Assembly: GCF_951230165.1 (NCBI RefSeq) | Contig: NZ_CATNVB010000002.1 | Location: 62,001 to 126,000, forward strand | Source: Lentilactobacillus sp. Marseille-Q4993 | GTDB lineage: Bacteria; Bacillota; Bacilli; Lactobacillales; Lactobacillaceae | Length of the DNA: 64,000 nt | Reading direction: 5' to 3' | Shown: positions 17,115 to 26,400 of the stretch, piece after piece | Numbering within the stretch: position 1 is the first letter of the stretch | Layout of the letters: each line of letters begins with the position of its first letter | Notes under the pieces: model-generated | Database searches by the model: none | What the model saw: the letters and a program-made list of their open reading frames with translations, nothing else | Told to the model about the DNA's origin: nothing | Program-made: the position numbers and the translations under genes

Positions 17115-19523
17115 CTACCTAATTTCTGCACTTAGTTCGTCAGTTAAATGTTTCTTAATTTTTTCGAATGTTTCATTGACTTCTTCATCTTTAAGAGTGT
17201 CATTTGGATTGTTAAACGTCAATGAGTATGCCATAGACTTCCTACCGTCAGCAATATTATCACCATTGTAAACATCAAACAACTCAATACTCTTTAGGTA
17301 AGCTCCACCGCGTTTACTAATAATGTCCTCGATAGCGGTATTAGTAACTTCATCGTTAACCTCGACCGCAATATCACGAGTGACTGCAGGGTATTTGGAA
17401 ATTGATTGATATTGACTTTCGACTTGTGGTAAATGATCGAGCAAGTCAAAGTCCAATTCAAAGCCATAAGTATCATTTATCTTAAACTGTTTTTGAATCT
17501 TAGGATGAACTTGGCCAACAAATCCAACCTTCTTACCACCAATCAAAATATCAGCAGTTCGACCAGGATGCATTTCTTTAATATCCGAGTTAGCAACATA
17601 AGTAACTTGTCCCAAGATTCCAAGGTTACTGATCAAGTGATCAACAATTCCCTTGACCAGGTAGAAATCGACTGGTTTTGCCTTTTGATCCCAGTTTCGA
17701 TCTGTAAAATTACCAGTCAAAACGGCAGCAACGTGGGCAACTTCACTCGGCCGAACTTGGTCTGCATCATCCTTAAAGAATACCCGACCAAATTCATAGA
17801 GTGCGACATCAGATACTTTGTGAGCCTTGTTATAGGCCACATCATCGACCAACCCTGACATAAGGTTCATTCGTAAGGCGGCATGGTCTTGAGTCATTGG
17901 AAAACTTAGCTTAGTTTCAAAACTATCCCGAGTCATGTACATCTTTGCTTTTTCAGCAGTGGTTAACGAGTAAGAGATTGCTTGGGTTAATCCAAGCCCC
18001 TCTAGAGAATGACGAAGTGCACGTTCACGTTTTTGCCTGGCGGTCAAAGCACCAACAGCAGTCCGACCAGTTGGCAACGTTGCTGGTAAATTATCATACC
18101 CGTAAATTCTAGCAATTTCTTCATTTAAATCAGCTGGAATCGAAATATCCCACCGACGAGCAGGAATTGTAACTACAAATTCATCACCAGATTGTTTGGA
18201 ATCAAAGCCAAGCCGATTAAAAATCGCTTGAATTTCATCACTAGTCAAATTGGTTCCAAGAACTTTGTTAATTCTGGAACTTGAAGTGTTTACAACTGGC
18301 AATTCTCGTTCGGTATCACTGGCACTAACTGTTCCCTTGTCGACAGTTCCACCACCAAGCTCAACCATAAGGGCTGCTGCTTCGTCTACAGCGTCCTGAA
18401 CAGTGTCATAGTTAATTCCCCGTTCAAACCGTTGGGATGCCTCAGAATGCAGTACAAGGCGTCTGGCAGTCTTTCTAATTTTGATTGAGTCAAAGATTGC
18501 TGATTCAATTGCAACATCGGTTGTGTCATCGTCAATTTCGCTATTTAAGCCACCCATCACACCAGCAATGGCAATTGGCTTATCGTTATCAGCGATGACA
18601 ATATCTGTATCCTTAAGTTCTCTCTCTTCTTCATCCAACGTAACGATTGTTTCGCCTTCAGTAGCCGTCCTAACTTTAATATTCCCGTTGATTTTACCTC
18701 TATCAAAAGCATGCAATGGTTGGCCATACTTCAACAAGATATAGTTTGTAACATCGACAATATTATTGATGGGTCTGATTCCAGAGGTCCATAACCGAAC
18801 TTGCAACCAAGCCGGACTTGGTTTAACCGTTACTCCCTTAACAACCCTTAATTTGTAAACCGGGGCAAGAGTTGGATCAGCTTCTGCTTGGATATCATTC
18901 TCAATCGCACTGCCAGCTTCTTCGACCTTTGGCTGTTCAATCGTCAATGGTTTATCGTAAATTGCTGCCAGTTCATGGAGTGAACCCATAACACTAAGCA
19001 TGTCACCGCGGTTTGGAGTAACATCAAGATCAATGACAGGATCGTCTAACCCAAGGTATGAATATACGTCATCGCCAATTTTAGCGTCATCTTCAAAAAC
19101 GTAGATTCCATCGGCCCATTCCTTTGGTACTAAGTCCTTTGAAATTCCAATTTCATCCAAGCCACAGATCATCCCGTTTGAAACAACTCCACGCATCTTT
19201 GACCGTTTGATTTTAACGTTACCACCAATTCGTGAACCGGGTAAGGCAACAATAACTTTTTGGTCTTCAGCAACGTTAGGAGCTCCACAAACAATTTGTA
19301 GTGGCTCTTCCTCGCCAACGTCAACCTGACATACGTGAAGATGATCTGAATCCGGATGGTTTTCCATGCTGAGCACTTTACCGACGACAATTTTTTTCAA
19401 ACTATCAGATGGTGTTACAACCGAATCAACCTCAACTGCAGTTCGTTCAATTTTTTCAGCTAAATCTTTTGCTGGAATGTTTAGATCTAAGTATTCCTTG
19501 ACCCATTTGTAAGATAATTTCAT
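17115..19523 (-). CDS. pheT: Phenylalanyl-tRNA synthetase beta subunit
   Basis: The beta subunit of the alpha2-beta2 enzyme that charges tRNA-Phe; it carries tRNA binding and editing. The 802-residue protein has an N-terminal EMAP-II-like tRNA-binding domain (about 40-150, with VCQVDVGEEEPLQIVCGAPNV), the B3/B4 editing domain, B5 domain, a catalytic-like core and a C-terminal ferredoxin-fold anticodon-binding domain (about 705-802, SISKYPAVTRDIAVEV). It begins 2 nt after pheS and shares its T-box-controlled transcript. Confidence 0.98.
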   Translation of the reverse strand: MKLSYKWVKEYLDLNIPAKDLAEKIERTAVEVDSVVTPSDSLKKIVVGKVLSMENHPDSDHLHVCQVDVGEEEPLQIVCGAPNVAEDQKVIVALPGSRIGGNVKIKRSKMRGVVSNGMICGLDEIGISKDLVPKEWADGIYVFEDDAKIGDDVYSYLGLDDPVIDLDVTPNRGDMLSVMGSLHELAAIYDKPLTIEQPKVEEAGSAIENDIQAEADPTLAPVYKLRVVKGVTVKPSPAWLQVRLWTSGIRPINNIVDVTNYILLKYGQPLHAFDRGKINGNIKVRTATEGETIVTLDEEERELKDTDIVIADNDKPIAIAGVMGGLNSEIDDDTTDVAIESAIFDSIKIRKTARRLVLHSEASQRFERGINYDTVQDAVDEAAALMVELGGGTVDKGTVSASDTERELPVVNTSSSRINKVLGTNLTSDEIQAIFNRLGFDSKQSGDEFVVTIPARRWDISIPADLNEEIARIYGYDNLPATLPTGRTAVGALTARQKRERALRHSLEGLGLTQAISYSLTTAEKAKMYMTRDSFETKLSFPMTQDHAALRMNLMSGLVDDVAYNKAHKVSDVALYEFGRVFFKDDADQVRPSEVAHVAAVLTGNFTDRNWDQKAKPVDFYLVKGIVDHLISNLGILGQVTYVANSDIKEMHPGRTADILIGGKKVGFVGQVHPKIQKQFKINDTYGFELDFDLLDHLPQVESQYQSISKYPAVTRDIAVEVNDEVTNTAIEDIISKRGGAYLKSIELFDVYNGDNIADGRKSMAYSLTFNNPNDTLKDEEVNETFEKIKKHLTDELSAEIR

Positions 19524-19524
19524 T

Positions 19525-20574
19525 TTAGATACCTCTCTTAACGAATTGATTTAAGAATCTGACATCGTCTAGATAGAAGTCACGAATGTCATCGACACCG
19601 TATTTCAACATCGCAAATCGATCAGGACCTAACCCAAAGGCAAATCCACCGTAAGTTTCAGAGTCAACCCCTGCCATGTTGAGAACATTAGGATGAACCA
19701 TTCCAGCACCAAGTACTTCGATCCAACCAGTGTGCTTACATACGTCACAGCCCTTACCCATACAATTAAAGCACGTAACGTCAACTTCAACTGAAGGCTC
19801 CGTGAATGGGAAGAAACTTGGTCTTAAACGAATATCAAATTTATCACCAAAGATCTCATGGGTCATCGTTACCAATGTCCCCTTCAAATCAGCCATCGTA
19901 ATATTCTTATCAATTACCAATCCTTCGATTTGGTGGAATTGATGTGAATGGGTTGGATCATCAGTATCACGACGATAGACGATCCCTGGTGAAATCATCT
20001 TCAATGGTCCTTCTTCAAAGTTATGCTTCTCAAGGGTTCTGGCTTGCATAGGTGAAGTTTGCGTTCTCATCAATATATCGTTAGTTATGTAGAACGTATC
20101 TTGCATGTCCCGAGCTGGATGATCTTTGGGCAAGTTCATCATTTCGAAGTTATACTTCTCTTCTTCAACTTCAGGGCCAGTCAAAACTTGATAACCCATT
20201 CCTAAGAACAAATCAACCACTTCGTCAATAATCTGTTGAATAACGTGAGGTTGACCCTGCACAACAGGAGCAGCTGGCAAAGTAACGTCGATTTGTTCAC
20301 TTTCTAACTGAGCTTCAAGTTTTGCATCTTCAAGTTGTTCTTTACGAGCAGTCAAACCGTTCGTTAAGTCATCCCGAATTTCGTTGGCATAACTACCAAC
20401 CCCTGGTCGTTCTTCAACTGGTAATTCTTTAATTGATCTAAGGGCAGTAGTGATTGGCCCCTTTTTACCAAGTAAGTGAACTCGAATATCATTGAGTTCC
20501 TTTAAATCATCCGTGTGACTGATCTGCTCAAGACCTTCGTCACGAATTTGTGTTAATTCATCCTTTAATGACAT
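19525..20574 (-). CDS. pheS: Phenylalanyl-tRNA synthetase alpha subunit
   Basis: The catalytic subunit that activates phenylalanine. With the ATG at 20574, preceded by GGAGG, the protein has 349 residues, the normal length; the open frame reaches further upstream only because the T-box leader happens to lack stops. Motifs: N-terminal coiled-coil arm (about 1-85), class II motif 2 ([22 protein letters not shown]), and motif 3 ([17 protein letters not shown]). The insertion [17 protein letters not shown] with four cysteines looks like a zinc-binding knuckle found in many Firmicute PheS. Start of the pheST operon. Confidence 0.97.
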   Translation of the reverse strand: MSLKDELTQIRDEGLEQISHTDDLKELNDIRVHLLGKKGPITTALRSIKELPVEERPGVGSYANEIRDDLTNGLTARKEQLEDAKLEAQLESEQIDVTLPAAPVVQGQPHVIQQIIDEVVDLFLGMGYQVLTGPEVEEEKYNFEMMNLPKDHPARDMQDTFYITNDILMRTQTSPMQARTLEKHNFEEGPLKMISPGIVYRRDTDDPTHSHQFHQIEGLVIDKNITMADLKGTLVTMTHEIFGDKFDIRLRPSFFPFTEPSVEVDVTCFNCMGKGCDVCKHTGWIEVLGAGMVHPNVLNMAGVDSETYGGFAFGLGPDRFAMLKYGVDDIRDFYLDDVRFLNQFVKRGI

Positions 20575-20598
20575 GTAATCCCTCCATATTTTTGGCAC

Positions 20599-20836
20599 AA
20601 AAAAAGCTTCATCCCCAAAAAGGGACGAAGCATCGCGGTACCACCCTAGTTTACAAGCCAGACGGCCTGTACTCTCAAATCGATAACGGCGATCACCGGG
20701 ATATTTTTTGTTATTAAGTATAACTCCCAATATCAGCTAAGCGGGTGAATTCAGAATTTCCACTCCCTCGTTTCCACCAACCACGAGGTCTCTGAAGAGT
20801 GGTACCAACTTACTACTCCCACTTAATTTGCATTAC
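20599..20836 (-). promoter_or_regulatory. T-box riboswitch, phenylalanine type
   Basis: The transcript leader carries the conserved T-box AGGGTGGTACCGCG, an overlapping terminator (GCTTCGTCCC pairs with GGGGATGAAGC, then seven T) and an upstream Stem I region with AGTAGTAAG and the GGTTGGTGGAAAC element. A UUC triplet occurs at the expected specifier position (in GGAAATTCTGAATTCACC; two candidate UUCs, not resolved). Uncharged tRNA-Phe would bind and prevent termination, raising pheST expression. Confidence 0.93.
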
Positions 20837-20842
20837 TATGAA

Positions 20843-20871
20843 ACTATAAGCCAAAATAAAAAAATGGTCAA
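20843..20871 (-). promoter_or_regulatory. pheST promoter
   Basis: TTGACC (20866-20871), a 17-nt spacer and TATAGT (20843-20848) on the minus strand put the start of transcription at the first base of the T-box leader. Confidence 0.82.
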
Positions 20872-20872
20872 G

Positions 20873-21226
20873 CTAGTCTTGACACTCAAAACCAGGATAC
20901 CATTTTTCTGACCAGTTATGGATTGCTTCCATGATTGGTGCTAATTCTTTACCTTGATCAGTTAACGAATATTCAATCAACGATGAATCTTCGTGACACG
21001 TTCTAACGATAACGCCATCCTCTTCGAGTTCACGCAAACGTTCAACTAGTACTCGATCTGAGCACTTTTGAATCTGGCGGGCAATCTCTCGGAATCTTAA
21101 CGTACCTTCTTGGCGAAGAACATCAATAATCAAGCCATTCCACTTCTTGCCTAAGAATGAAAAAGTCTTTTCAAACTTAGGACAAAGATAATAATCTAAT
21201 GATTTATTTACACTTGCTGTAGTCAT
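20873..21226 (-). CDS. HxlR-family transcriptional regulator
   Basis: A 117-residue winged-helix regulator. The HxlR signature is visible: CPKFEKTFSFLGKKWNGLII (about 15-34), LRFREIARQI, LVERLRELEEDGVI and the wing with YSLTDQGKELAPIMEAI. The single N-terminal cysteine in the CPKF motif and another near the C-terminus (ECQD) could allow thiol sensing, as in related regulators of aldehyde or redox stress; this is inference. It ends just before the pheST promoter and lies 22 nt downstream of the HD-domain gene, so the two may be co-transcribed. Confidence 0.92.
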   Translation of the reverse strand: MTTASVNKSLDYYLCPKFEKTFSFLGKKWNGLIIDVLRQEGTLRFREIARQIQKCSDRVLVERLRELEEDGVIVRTCHEDSSLIEYSLTDQGKELAPIMEAIHNWSEKWYPGFECQD

Positions 21227-21248
21227 AATGTCACCCCCAACTACGATT

Positions 21249-21737
21249 CTAAAATACCTTACTCAATTTTGTTGATAACTTTTCTTTTAGAGGACTCGAA
21301 AATTCTCTGACTGCTTCAAGATCATCCACTAAGGAAACAATTACACTTTCCTTATACTTAGGTCTTGCCAAAGTGAGACCCCACATATGCTTCAAAATAA
21401 TGTCCTTTTCAATTGGTGATAGATCAGTAATCTTCTCCGCGTTTCTAAGGGCAACCCGTGGGTGAATAAAAGCATGGGAACCGAGGTCAAACTTGGTGGT
21501 TCTCCAGTCATAGAAAAATAGGTCATGCAACAACCCAGCTCTTGCGACAGCTCGGTAGTCTAATCCTGCCCGTCTAGCAATCTTATAACTATCGTATGAA
21601 ACTGAAATGGAATGCTCTAGTCTAGTAGAGTGATGGTGTTGCGTGTAATTGGCAAGGTTTTTGACCATATCAGTGGCCAATAGGTCCTCAACTAACGATA
21701 CGTACAACTCGTCATTTTTCCAATCGTTATTTTGCAT
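21249..21737 (-). CDS. HD-domain hydrolase
   Basis: A 162-residue HD superfamily protein. The metal ligands are visible: H42 in LEHSISV, H71-D72 in LLHDLF, H117 in LKHMWG and D138/D139 in SLVDDLEAV. HD proteins are phosphohydrolases; the Firmicute members of this small type lie near rRNA methyltransferase and pheST genes, and their substrate is unknown. Start ATG at 21737 with GGGGAATTCC before it gives a moderate ribosome binding site. Confidence 0.88.
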   Translation of the reverse strand: MQNNDWKNDELYVSLVEDLLATDMVKNLANYTQHHHSTRLEHSISVSYDSYKIARRAGLDYRAVARAGLLHDLFFYDWRTTKFDLGSHAFIHPRVALRNAEKITDLSPIEKDIILKHMWGLTLARPKYKESVIVSLVDDLEAVREFSSPLKEKLSTKLSKVF

Positions 21738-21796
21738 GGAATTCCCCTTTTCATTTATCTAATGTGCATAATACATGCTTTCTGAAAAAAATTCAA

Positions 21797-22570
21797 TCAA
21801 ATCGCACTATTATTTACCAAGTGAAATAGAACAATTCCAGTCGCAACTGCGACGTTTAAAGATTCAGCCTTACCAGGCATTGGAATATAAAGATTATTAT
21901 CAGTAAGTGATAATACTTCGTCAGATACTCCATTACCTTCATTACCAACAATAAAGGCAAACCTGTCGATTCCTTGAACTTCATTATAAGGAAGGGCATC
22001 CTTGTTTAATTCTGTTCCGTAGACCTTGATTCCACTCTCATGAAGCTTCTCGATCCATTCGGTTAACTCTCCTTGAAATAGTTGGATATGGAAATGGCTC
22101 CCCTGCATTGACCGAATCAGCTTTGGATTGTAGATATCAACAGAACCCTTACCGAACACAACCCCATTGATCCCGGCTGCATCTGCAGTTCTAACTATTG
22201 TGCCGATATTACCTGGATCTTGAACCCCATCTAATAATAACCACTGGCCATCAAGGTTGTCAGGAATCGTTTCGTGATAATCTTCCGCTTCCATAACAGC
22301 AAATACACCTTGGGGAGTCTTAGTGTCAGAAATCGTTTCGCCAATCTCCTCTGAAACGAGAAATACATCATCAGCCCGAGTTTCAAACTTATCTGCATCG
22401 TTCTCGTCGGTAACGATTGCTGCCAAAATGTGCTTATCATTTTGAAGGGCTTCATTAATTAAGTGCCACCCTTCAATCATGTACTGGCCAGTCTTTGTCC
22501 GCTCCTTCTTGGTTTGCAATTTCTTCCATTCTTTGACATGATTATTCTGTTTAGAATTAATTATTTTCAT
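21797..22570 (-). CDS. TrmH/SpoU-family RNA 2'-O-methyltransferase
   Basis: A 257-residue SPOUT methyltransferase that adds a methyl group to ribose in rRNA or tRNA with S-adenosylmethionine. The N-terminal substrate-binding domain (residues 1-95) carries KIINSKQNNHVKEWKKLQTKKER; the knotted SPOUT domain has NIGTIVRTADAAG, IVGNEGNGVSDE and IPMPGKAESLNVAVA. It is of the YsgA group that is linked to pheST in Bacillus; the modified nucleotide is not known from sequence. It is divergent from the acylphosphatase gene. Confidence 0.94.
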   Translation of the reverse strand: MKIINSKQNNHVKEWKKLQTKKERTKTGQYMIEGWHLINEALQNDKHILAAIVTDENDADKFETRADDVFLVSEEIGETISDTKTPQGVFAVMEAEDYHETIPDNLDGQWLLLDGVQDPGNIGTIVRTADAAGINGVVFGKGSVDIYNPKLIRSMQGSHFHIQLFQGELTEWIEKLHESGIKVYGTELNKDALPYNEVQGIDRFAFIVGNEGNGVSDEVLSLTDNNLYIPMPGKAESLNVAVATGIVLFHLVNNSAI

Positions 22571-22612
22571 TTGTAACTCCTACATTATTTTATTTGATTG
22601 GTGGTAATCTGT

Positions 22613-22891
22613 ATGGCAACAAAAACTGTAAATATTATTGTTTCGGGTCGGGTACAAGGGGTTGGCTTTCGCTATGCAACTATCAAATTAGCTAATCGCC
22701 TAAAAATCAATGGCTGGGTAAAAAACAACCTTGACGGTAGCGTTGAAATCCTTGCAAATGGAGATGAGCCATCCCTTCAATCCTTTATTTCAGCTGTCAA
22801 AAAATCACCCACGCCTTACGGAAAAGTGACTAATGTCGATATTACCGAGACGTCAATTAATCCCGGATTTGGCTTTGACGCTAAATATTAA
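22613..22891 (+). CDS. acyP: Acylphosphatase
   Basis: It hydrolyses acyl phosphates such as acetyl phosphate or carbamoyl phosphate. The 92-residue protein starts at ATG 22613, 7 nt after GGTGG. It has the signature GRVQGVGFR (12-20) with catalytic R20, N38 in the GWVKNN motif, and the FGF..KY end. Full length. The gene is divergent from the rRNA methyltransferase and upstream of yidC, a usual lactobacillus arrangement. Confidence 0.96.
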   Translation: MATKTVNIIVSGRVQGVGFRYATIKLANRLKINGWVKNNLDGSVEILANGDEPSLQSFISAVKKSPTPYGKVTNVDITETSINPGFGFDAKY

Positions 22892-22969
22892 ATTGAAAAC
22901 CAAGCGAAAGTAAAGTATTATTACTTTTGTCTGATTATCATATTAACACACATTGGAAAGGGTTCATTT

Positions 22970-23911
22970 ATGAAAAAAATAAAGCCAATCGTTACCCTTG
23001 GTTTATTGGGTACGTTAGGAATCGTCTTAAGTGGTTGTGTCCGCACAACTAAATCCGGAAAGCCTTATGGGATGGTCTACGACTATCTTGCAAAACCAGG
23101 ACAATCAGTGATGGAGTGGATTGCTCAGTTCGTAGGTAGTTACGGTTGGGCAATCATCGTTCTTACGGTAATCGTTAGAATGGTACTGTTGCCTATGATG
23201 GTTAAGCAAATGAGAAACACAACCATCCAACAAGAAAAAATGCAATTAGTTCGGCCACAACTTGCTGAGATTCAAAAACGTCAAAAAGAAGCAAAGACAC
23301 CAGAAGAACAGCAAGCGGTCAGTCAAGCGATGATGAAAATCTATAAGCAAAACAACATCTCAATGACTGGTGGAATTGGCTGTCTTCCATTGCTAATTCA
23401 GATGCCGATTTTCTCAGCTCTATACTACGCGATTCGGTATTCTCCTGAACTATCACATGATATGTTTATGGGAATAAAGCTTGGCCAAACTAGTATGTTG
23501 CTCGCTATTTTATCCTTGCTTTCATACCTACTCCAAGCATATCTAAGCATGCTCGGAACTCCTAAGGACCAGCGAAAGCAAATGATGACGATGATGTTAA
23601 TTAGTCCGGTGATGATTTTCTTCGTGACGGTTAACGCCCCAGCAGGTTTGGGACTATACTTCTTCATTGGTGGATTGTTTGCTTGTTTGCAAACAATTAT
23701 TATCAATCTTTACCGACCAAAAATCAGAAAAGATATTGCAAAGGAAATGGAGGGTGTTAAGCAGGTCACCGTTGATGACCTACTGCCCAAGTCCACTCCG
23801 GCTGAACCTGCCAACAACTCCACTACTCCTAAAAATCATAACGATAATAACCAGAATCGAAATGCTGGTAGACAGCGAAATGCCGGCAAACAGCAAAGAA
23901 GAAATAAATAA
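22970..23911 (+). CDS. yidC: Membrane protein insertase YidC/OxaA, lipoprotein
   Basis: YidC inserts membrane proteins alone or with SecYEG. The 313-residue protein has a lipoprotein signal with lipobox LSGC (C23), about five membrane helices (about 57-80, 130-160 with GCLPLLIQMPIFSALYYAI, 175-195, 205-222, 225-245), the positively charged groove arginine (VIVRMVLLPM) and a basic tail rich in N, Q, R and K (from about 280) that binds ribosomes. This layout fits SpoIIIJ/YidC1 or YidC2; the long basic tail favours YidC2. Followed by a strong terminator. Confidence 0.96.
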   Translation: MKKIKPIVTLGLLGTLGIVLSGCVRTTKSGKPYGMVYDYLAKPGQSVMEWIAQFVGSYGWAIIVLTVIVRMVLLPMMVKQMRNTTIQQEKMQLVRPQLAEIQKRQKEAKTPEEQQAVSQAMMKIYKQNNISMTGGIGCLPLLIQMPIFSALYYAIRYSPELSHDMFMGIKLGQTSMLLAILSLLSYLLQAYLSMLGTPKDQRKQMMTMMLISPVMIFFVTVNAPAGLGLYFFIGGLFACLQTIIINLYRPKIRKDIAKEMEGVKQVTVDDLLPKSTPAEPANNSTTPKNHNDNNQNRNAGRQRNAGKQQRRNK

Positions 23912-23923
23912 ATTTTTGCAAAT

Positions 23924-23960
23924 CAAAAGCAACCAAACAAAAATGTTTGGTTGCTTTTTT
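23924..23960. terminator. Bidirectional terminator between yidC and the histidine kinase
   Basis: AAAAGCAACCAAACA pairs with TGTTTGGTTGCTTTT around AAA. It lies 13 nt after the yidC stop and 1 nt before the kinase stop codon. Confidence 0.92.
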
Positions 23961-23961
23961 A

Positions 23962-25494
23962 CTACTCGTTAGAATCTAATTCGTCATCCTCATCAGCAAC
24001 TTTCTCCACTGGTTGATGATAAATTGGTAGTTTTATTTGGAAAATCGAACCGTATCCAAGCGAACTTTCAATTGAAATATCACCATGGTAGGCTTCCATC
24101 AATCGTTTGGCAATCGATAGTCCCAGACCATTACCACCCTTATCTCTAGAGCGGGCCTTATCAACTCGATAGAAACGATTAAAGACCTTCGAAACATCAT
24201 CCGGAGCAATTCCTTCACCGAAGTCTTGGACTGCTATATTAACCGTATTCATCGTTGTCGAAATCGAAGTATGGATTTCCTTTCGATCTTTAGAATATTT
24301 AATCGCATTGTCAATAAGAATAACCAATACTTGTTCCAAATGATTTCGATAAATCTTAGCAGAAATCGGTTCCCTAGTATCATCATCGACTATGAAAGTA
24401 AACTCAGGGTGAATCATCTTAAAGTCATTGTTAACCTGATCAAAAACTTCATTCACGTTAGTTACTTCGTCAGCATAGTTAATTTCAATTTGTTCAGCTC
24501 TAGACAAATCAAGCATTTCAGCAACCAAACTCTGCATCCGCTTGGTTTCCTGAAGGGATGCTTTTAAAGACTCATTGAGAACTTCAGGGTCATCCTTTCC
24601 CCATCTTAGGAGCATATCCATGTGGCCCTGAATCACAGCAACTGGAGTTCTCAATTCATGCGAAACGTCCTCTACGAACTGGGATTGCTGGTTCATGTAT
24701 CTTTGAGTCTGATCAAGCATACTATTGAATAATTGACCCAAATCCGCCAATTCATCATTAGTCTTGATTTCAGGAACCCTAACGTCAGAATCCGGTTCTT
24801 CCTTGATCTTGGTAATTGTCTTTGAAATCTGATTGATTGGCTTAAGTAGCTCAAAAGCCAGCAAATAAGCAAGTACCACCGTGATCAAAACAGCTAACAT
24901 AATCAAAATTAAAATAATTGTTAATAGCTTGCTAACGGTTCGATGGTAATTATCTAACGTATCCACCACCTGCACATATCCAACCAAAGAGCCGTTTTTC
25001 TTGGATAACACAGGCTTAGTTCCTCGAAGGACCTGCTTACCATCCTGCTTAATCAGTTTGATTTTTGTCTTATCCGTTGGCTTAAATCTAAATGAAGCGG
25101 CTTTTGACTGAAACAGCTTTTTATTGTTAGTGCTAAACACGTTAACAACCATACTATCCCTTGATAAATTAACAATCAGGGAATCAGAATAGATCGTCTG
25201 ATTTGTTTTTTTATCAACTAAGCCATCACGATTTTTCTCCGATCTTAAATCCGGTTGCAGATCTTCGTTAACATTTTTTTCAGTTATAGGAGAGTCATAA
25301 TTCGAGAGTCGATTAGAAACAGTATCCATCGTATTTGTAATGTAGTACTGCTCCTGTTGTAATAAAACGTTAGTAAAACGGTTGAATATCAAAAGTGAAA
25401 ATCCCAAGACAATAGCTAAGACCCCGATTGAGGTAAAAAAAGCCCATTTTAACTTGAGCGATCTTCTCTTTTTTGGCTTGGTATCATCAATCAT
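23962..25494 (-). CDS. Sensor histidine kinase of an ArlS/LisK-like two-component system
   Basis: A 510-residue kinase. Order: cytosolic basic tail, membrane helix (about 16-38), extracellular sensor (about 40-185), membrane helix (about 190-215), HAMP (about 216-268), HisKA with phospho-acceptor H279 in EDVSHELRTP, and HATPase with DNAIKYS, DFGEGIA and GNGLGLSI. This, with the regulator, matches the ArlRS/LisRK/CsrRS group of Firmicutes that responds to envelope or osmotic stress. It overlaps the regulator gene by four nt, so both are translated together. An acidic tail (ADEDDELDSNE) ends it. Confidence 0.93.
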   Translation of the reverse strand: MIDDTKPKKRRSLKLKWAFFTSIGVLAIVLGFSLLIFNRFTNVLLQQEQYYITNTMDTVSNRLSNYDSPITEKNVNEDLQPDLRSEKNRDGLVDKKTNQTIYSDSLIVNLSRDSMVVNVFSTNNKKLFQSKAASFRFKPTDKTKIKLIKQDGKQVLRGTKPVLSKKNGSLVGYVQVVDTLDNYHRTVSKLLTIILILIMLAVLITVVLAYLLAFELLKPINQISKTITKIKEEPDSDVRVPEIKTNDELADLGQLFNSMLDQTQRYMNQQSQFVEDVSHELRTPVAVIQGHMDMLLRWGKDDPEVLNESLKASLQETKRMQSLVAEMLDLSRAEQIEINYADEVTNVNEVFDQVNNDFKMIHPEFTFIVDDDTREPISAKIYRNHLEQVLVILIDNAIKYSKDRKEIHTSISTTMNTVNIAVQDFGEGIAPDDVSKVFNRFYRVDKARSRDKGGNGLGLSIAKRLMEAYHGDISIESSLGYGSIFQIKLPIYHQPVEKVADEDDELDSNE

Positions 25495-26177
25495 GAACGC
25501 ATCACGTATCCCGTTCCTCTAACAGTTTGAATGTAGCTGTTTTCGCCTGGGCGATCAATCTTGTTTCTTAAGTAACGAATGTAAACATCCACAACGTTAG
25601 TCTCAACTTCAGAGTCATAGCCCCAAACCTTGGTAAGTAAAACATCACGAGCCAATACAACATCAACGTTTTCCATCAATGCTAGTAGTAATTCGTATTC
25701 CCGCTTGGTTAAGTTGATCACCTCGTCCCCACGACGGACGATACGACTTTCTTTTTCGATAGTAAGATCTTTAAACGTAACCGTCTTCTTACCATCTTTT
25801 TGCTGGTCATTTTCGATTTGGATTCTCCGAAGTAATGCCCGAATCCGCGCTAATAATTCCTCGATTGCAAATGGTTTAACGATATAGTCATCTGCACCGT
25901 GATCAAAACCAGAAACCCGATCAATAACTGAATCACGGGCTGTCATCATGATAATTGGCGTATTTTTCTTTTCTCTTAATCGTCTAGCAACTTCCATACC
26001 ATTAAGTTCAGGCAACATTAAGTCTAAAAGAATGACATCAAAGTTATCATTGATGGCAGCTTCCAAACCTTTGCGTCCATTGAGCTCAACCTGGGTTTCG
26101 TACCCTTCGTGTTGCAGCTCAAGCTCCACAAACCTTGCTAAATTTTTTTCATCTTCAATAATTAAAACTCGATTCAT
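25491..26177 (-). CDS. OmpR-family response regulator, ArlR/LisR-like
   Basis: A 228-residue regulator: receiver domain with phosphorylation site D52 in ILLDLMLPELNG, acidic pair E9/D10-like residues at the start (IIEDE), switch residues T/K in MMTARD and YIVKPF; then the winged-helix DNA-binding domain (about 130-226, LTKREYELLLALMEN and ETNVVDVYIRYLRNKID). It is the first gene of the pair with the kinase. The receiver sequence NLARFVELELQHEGY is typical of the ArlR/CovR subgroup. Own promoter probably lies in 26180-26260 but I could not fix it. Confidence 0.95.
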   Translation of the reverse strand: MNRVLIIEDEKNLARFVELELQHEGYETQVELNGRKGLEAAINDNFDVILLDLMLPELNGMEVARRLREKKNTPIIMMTARDSVIDRVSGFDHGADDYIVKPFAIEELLARIRALLRRIQIENDQQKDGKKTVTFKDLTIEKESRIVRRGDEVINLTKREYELLLALMENVDVVLARDVLLTKVWGYDSEVETNVVDVYIRYLRNKIDRPGENSYIQTVRGTGYVMRS

Positions 26178-26309
26178 TTTTTATGCTCTCCTAAAATCTT
26201 TCTCTTTTTTAATACTGCTCTAATTTTAACATATAATGAGCAGTTCGTGTTTCATTTAAGTAAAACCTAACAGTAACTTTTACAATTAGCTTAAAATTAT
26301 TTTCACTTT

Positions 26310-26353
26310 TTGTGAACGAAATCACTTGCAATCTGGATTCAATCTATTACAAT
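26310..26353 (+). promoter_or_regulatory. Promoter and candidate operator of the first adh gene
   Basis: TTGCAA (26326-26331), 16 nt, TACAAT (26348-26353). The element TTGTGAACGAAATCACTT (26310-26327) runs into the -35 box. It can be read as a Rex-like site (TTGTGAA-N4-half site, second half degenerate) or as a CcpA cre with one mismatch (WTGNAANCGNWNNCW). A further palindrome (TTTGTGAA-N8-TTTACAAA, 26358-26381) follows the -10. Confidence 0.55.
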
Positions 26354-26400
26354 TAAGTTTGTGAAGAAAATAATTTACAAACAAAGGAAGGTAATTGATT

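Noticed and set aside
20575-20730. N-terminal extension of PheS (starting [11 protein letters not shown])
   Set aside because: It is translation of the T-box leader; the ATG at 20574 has GGAGG and gives normal PheS length.
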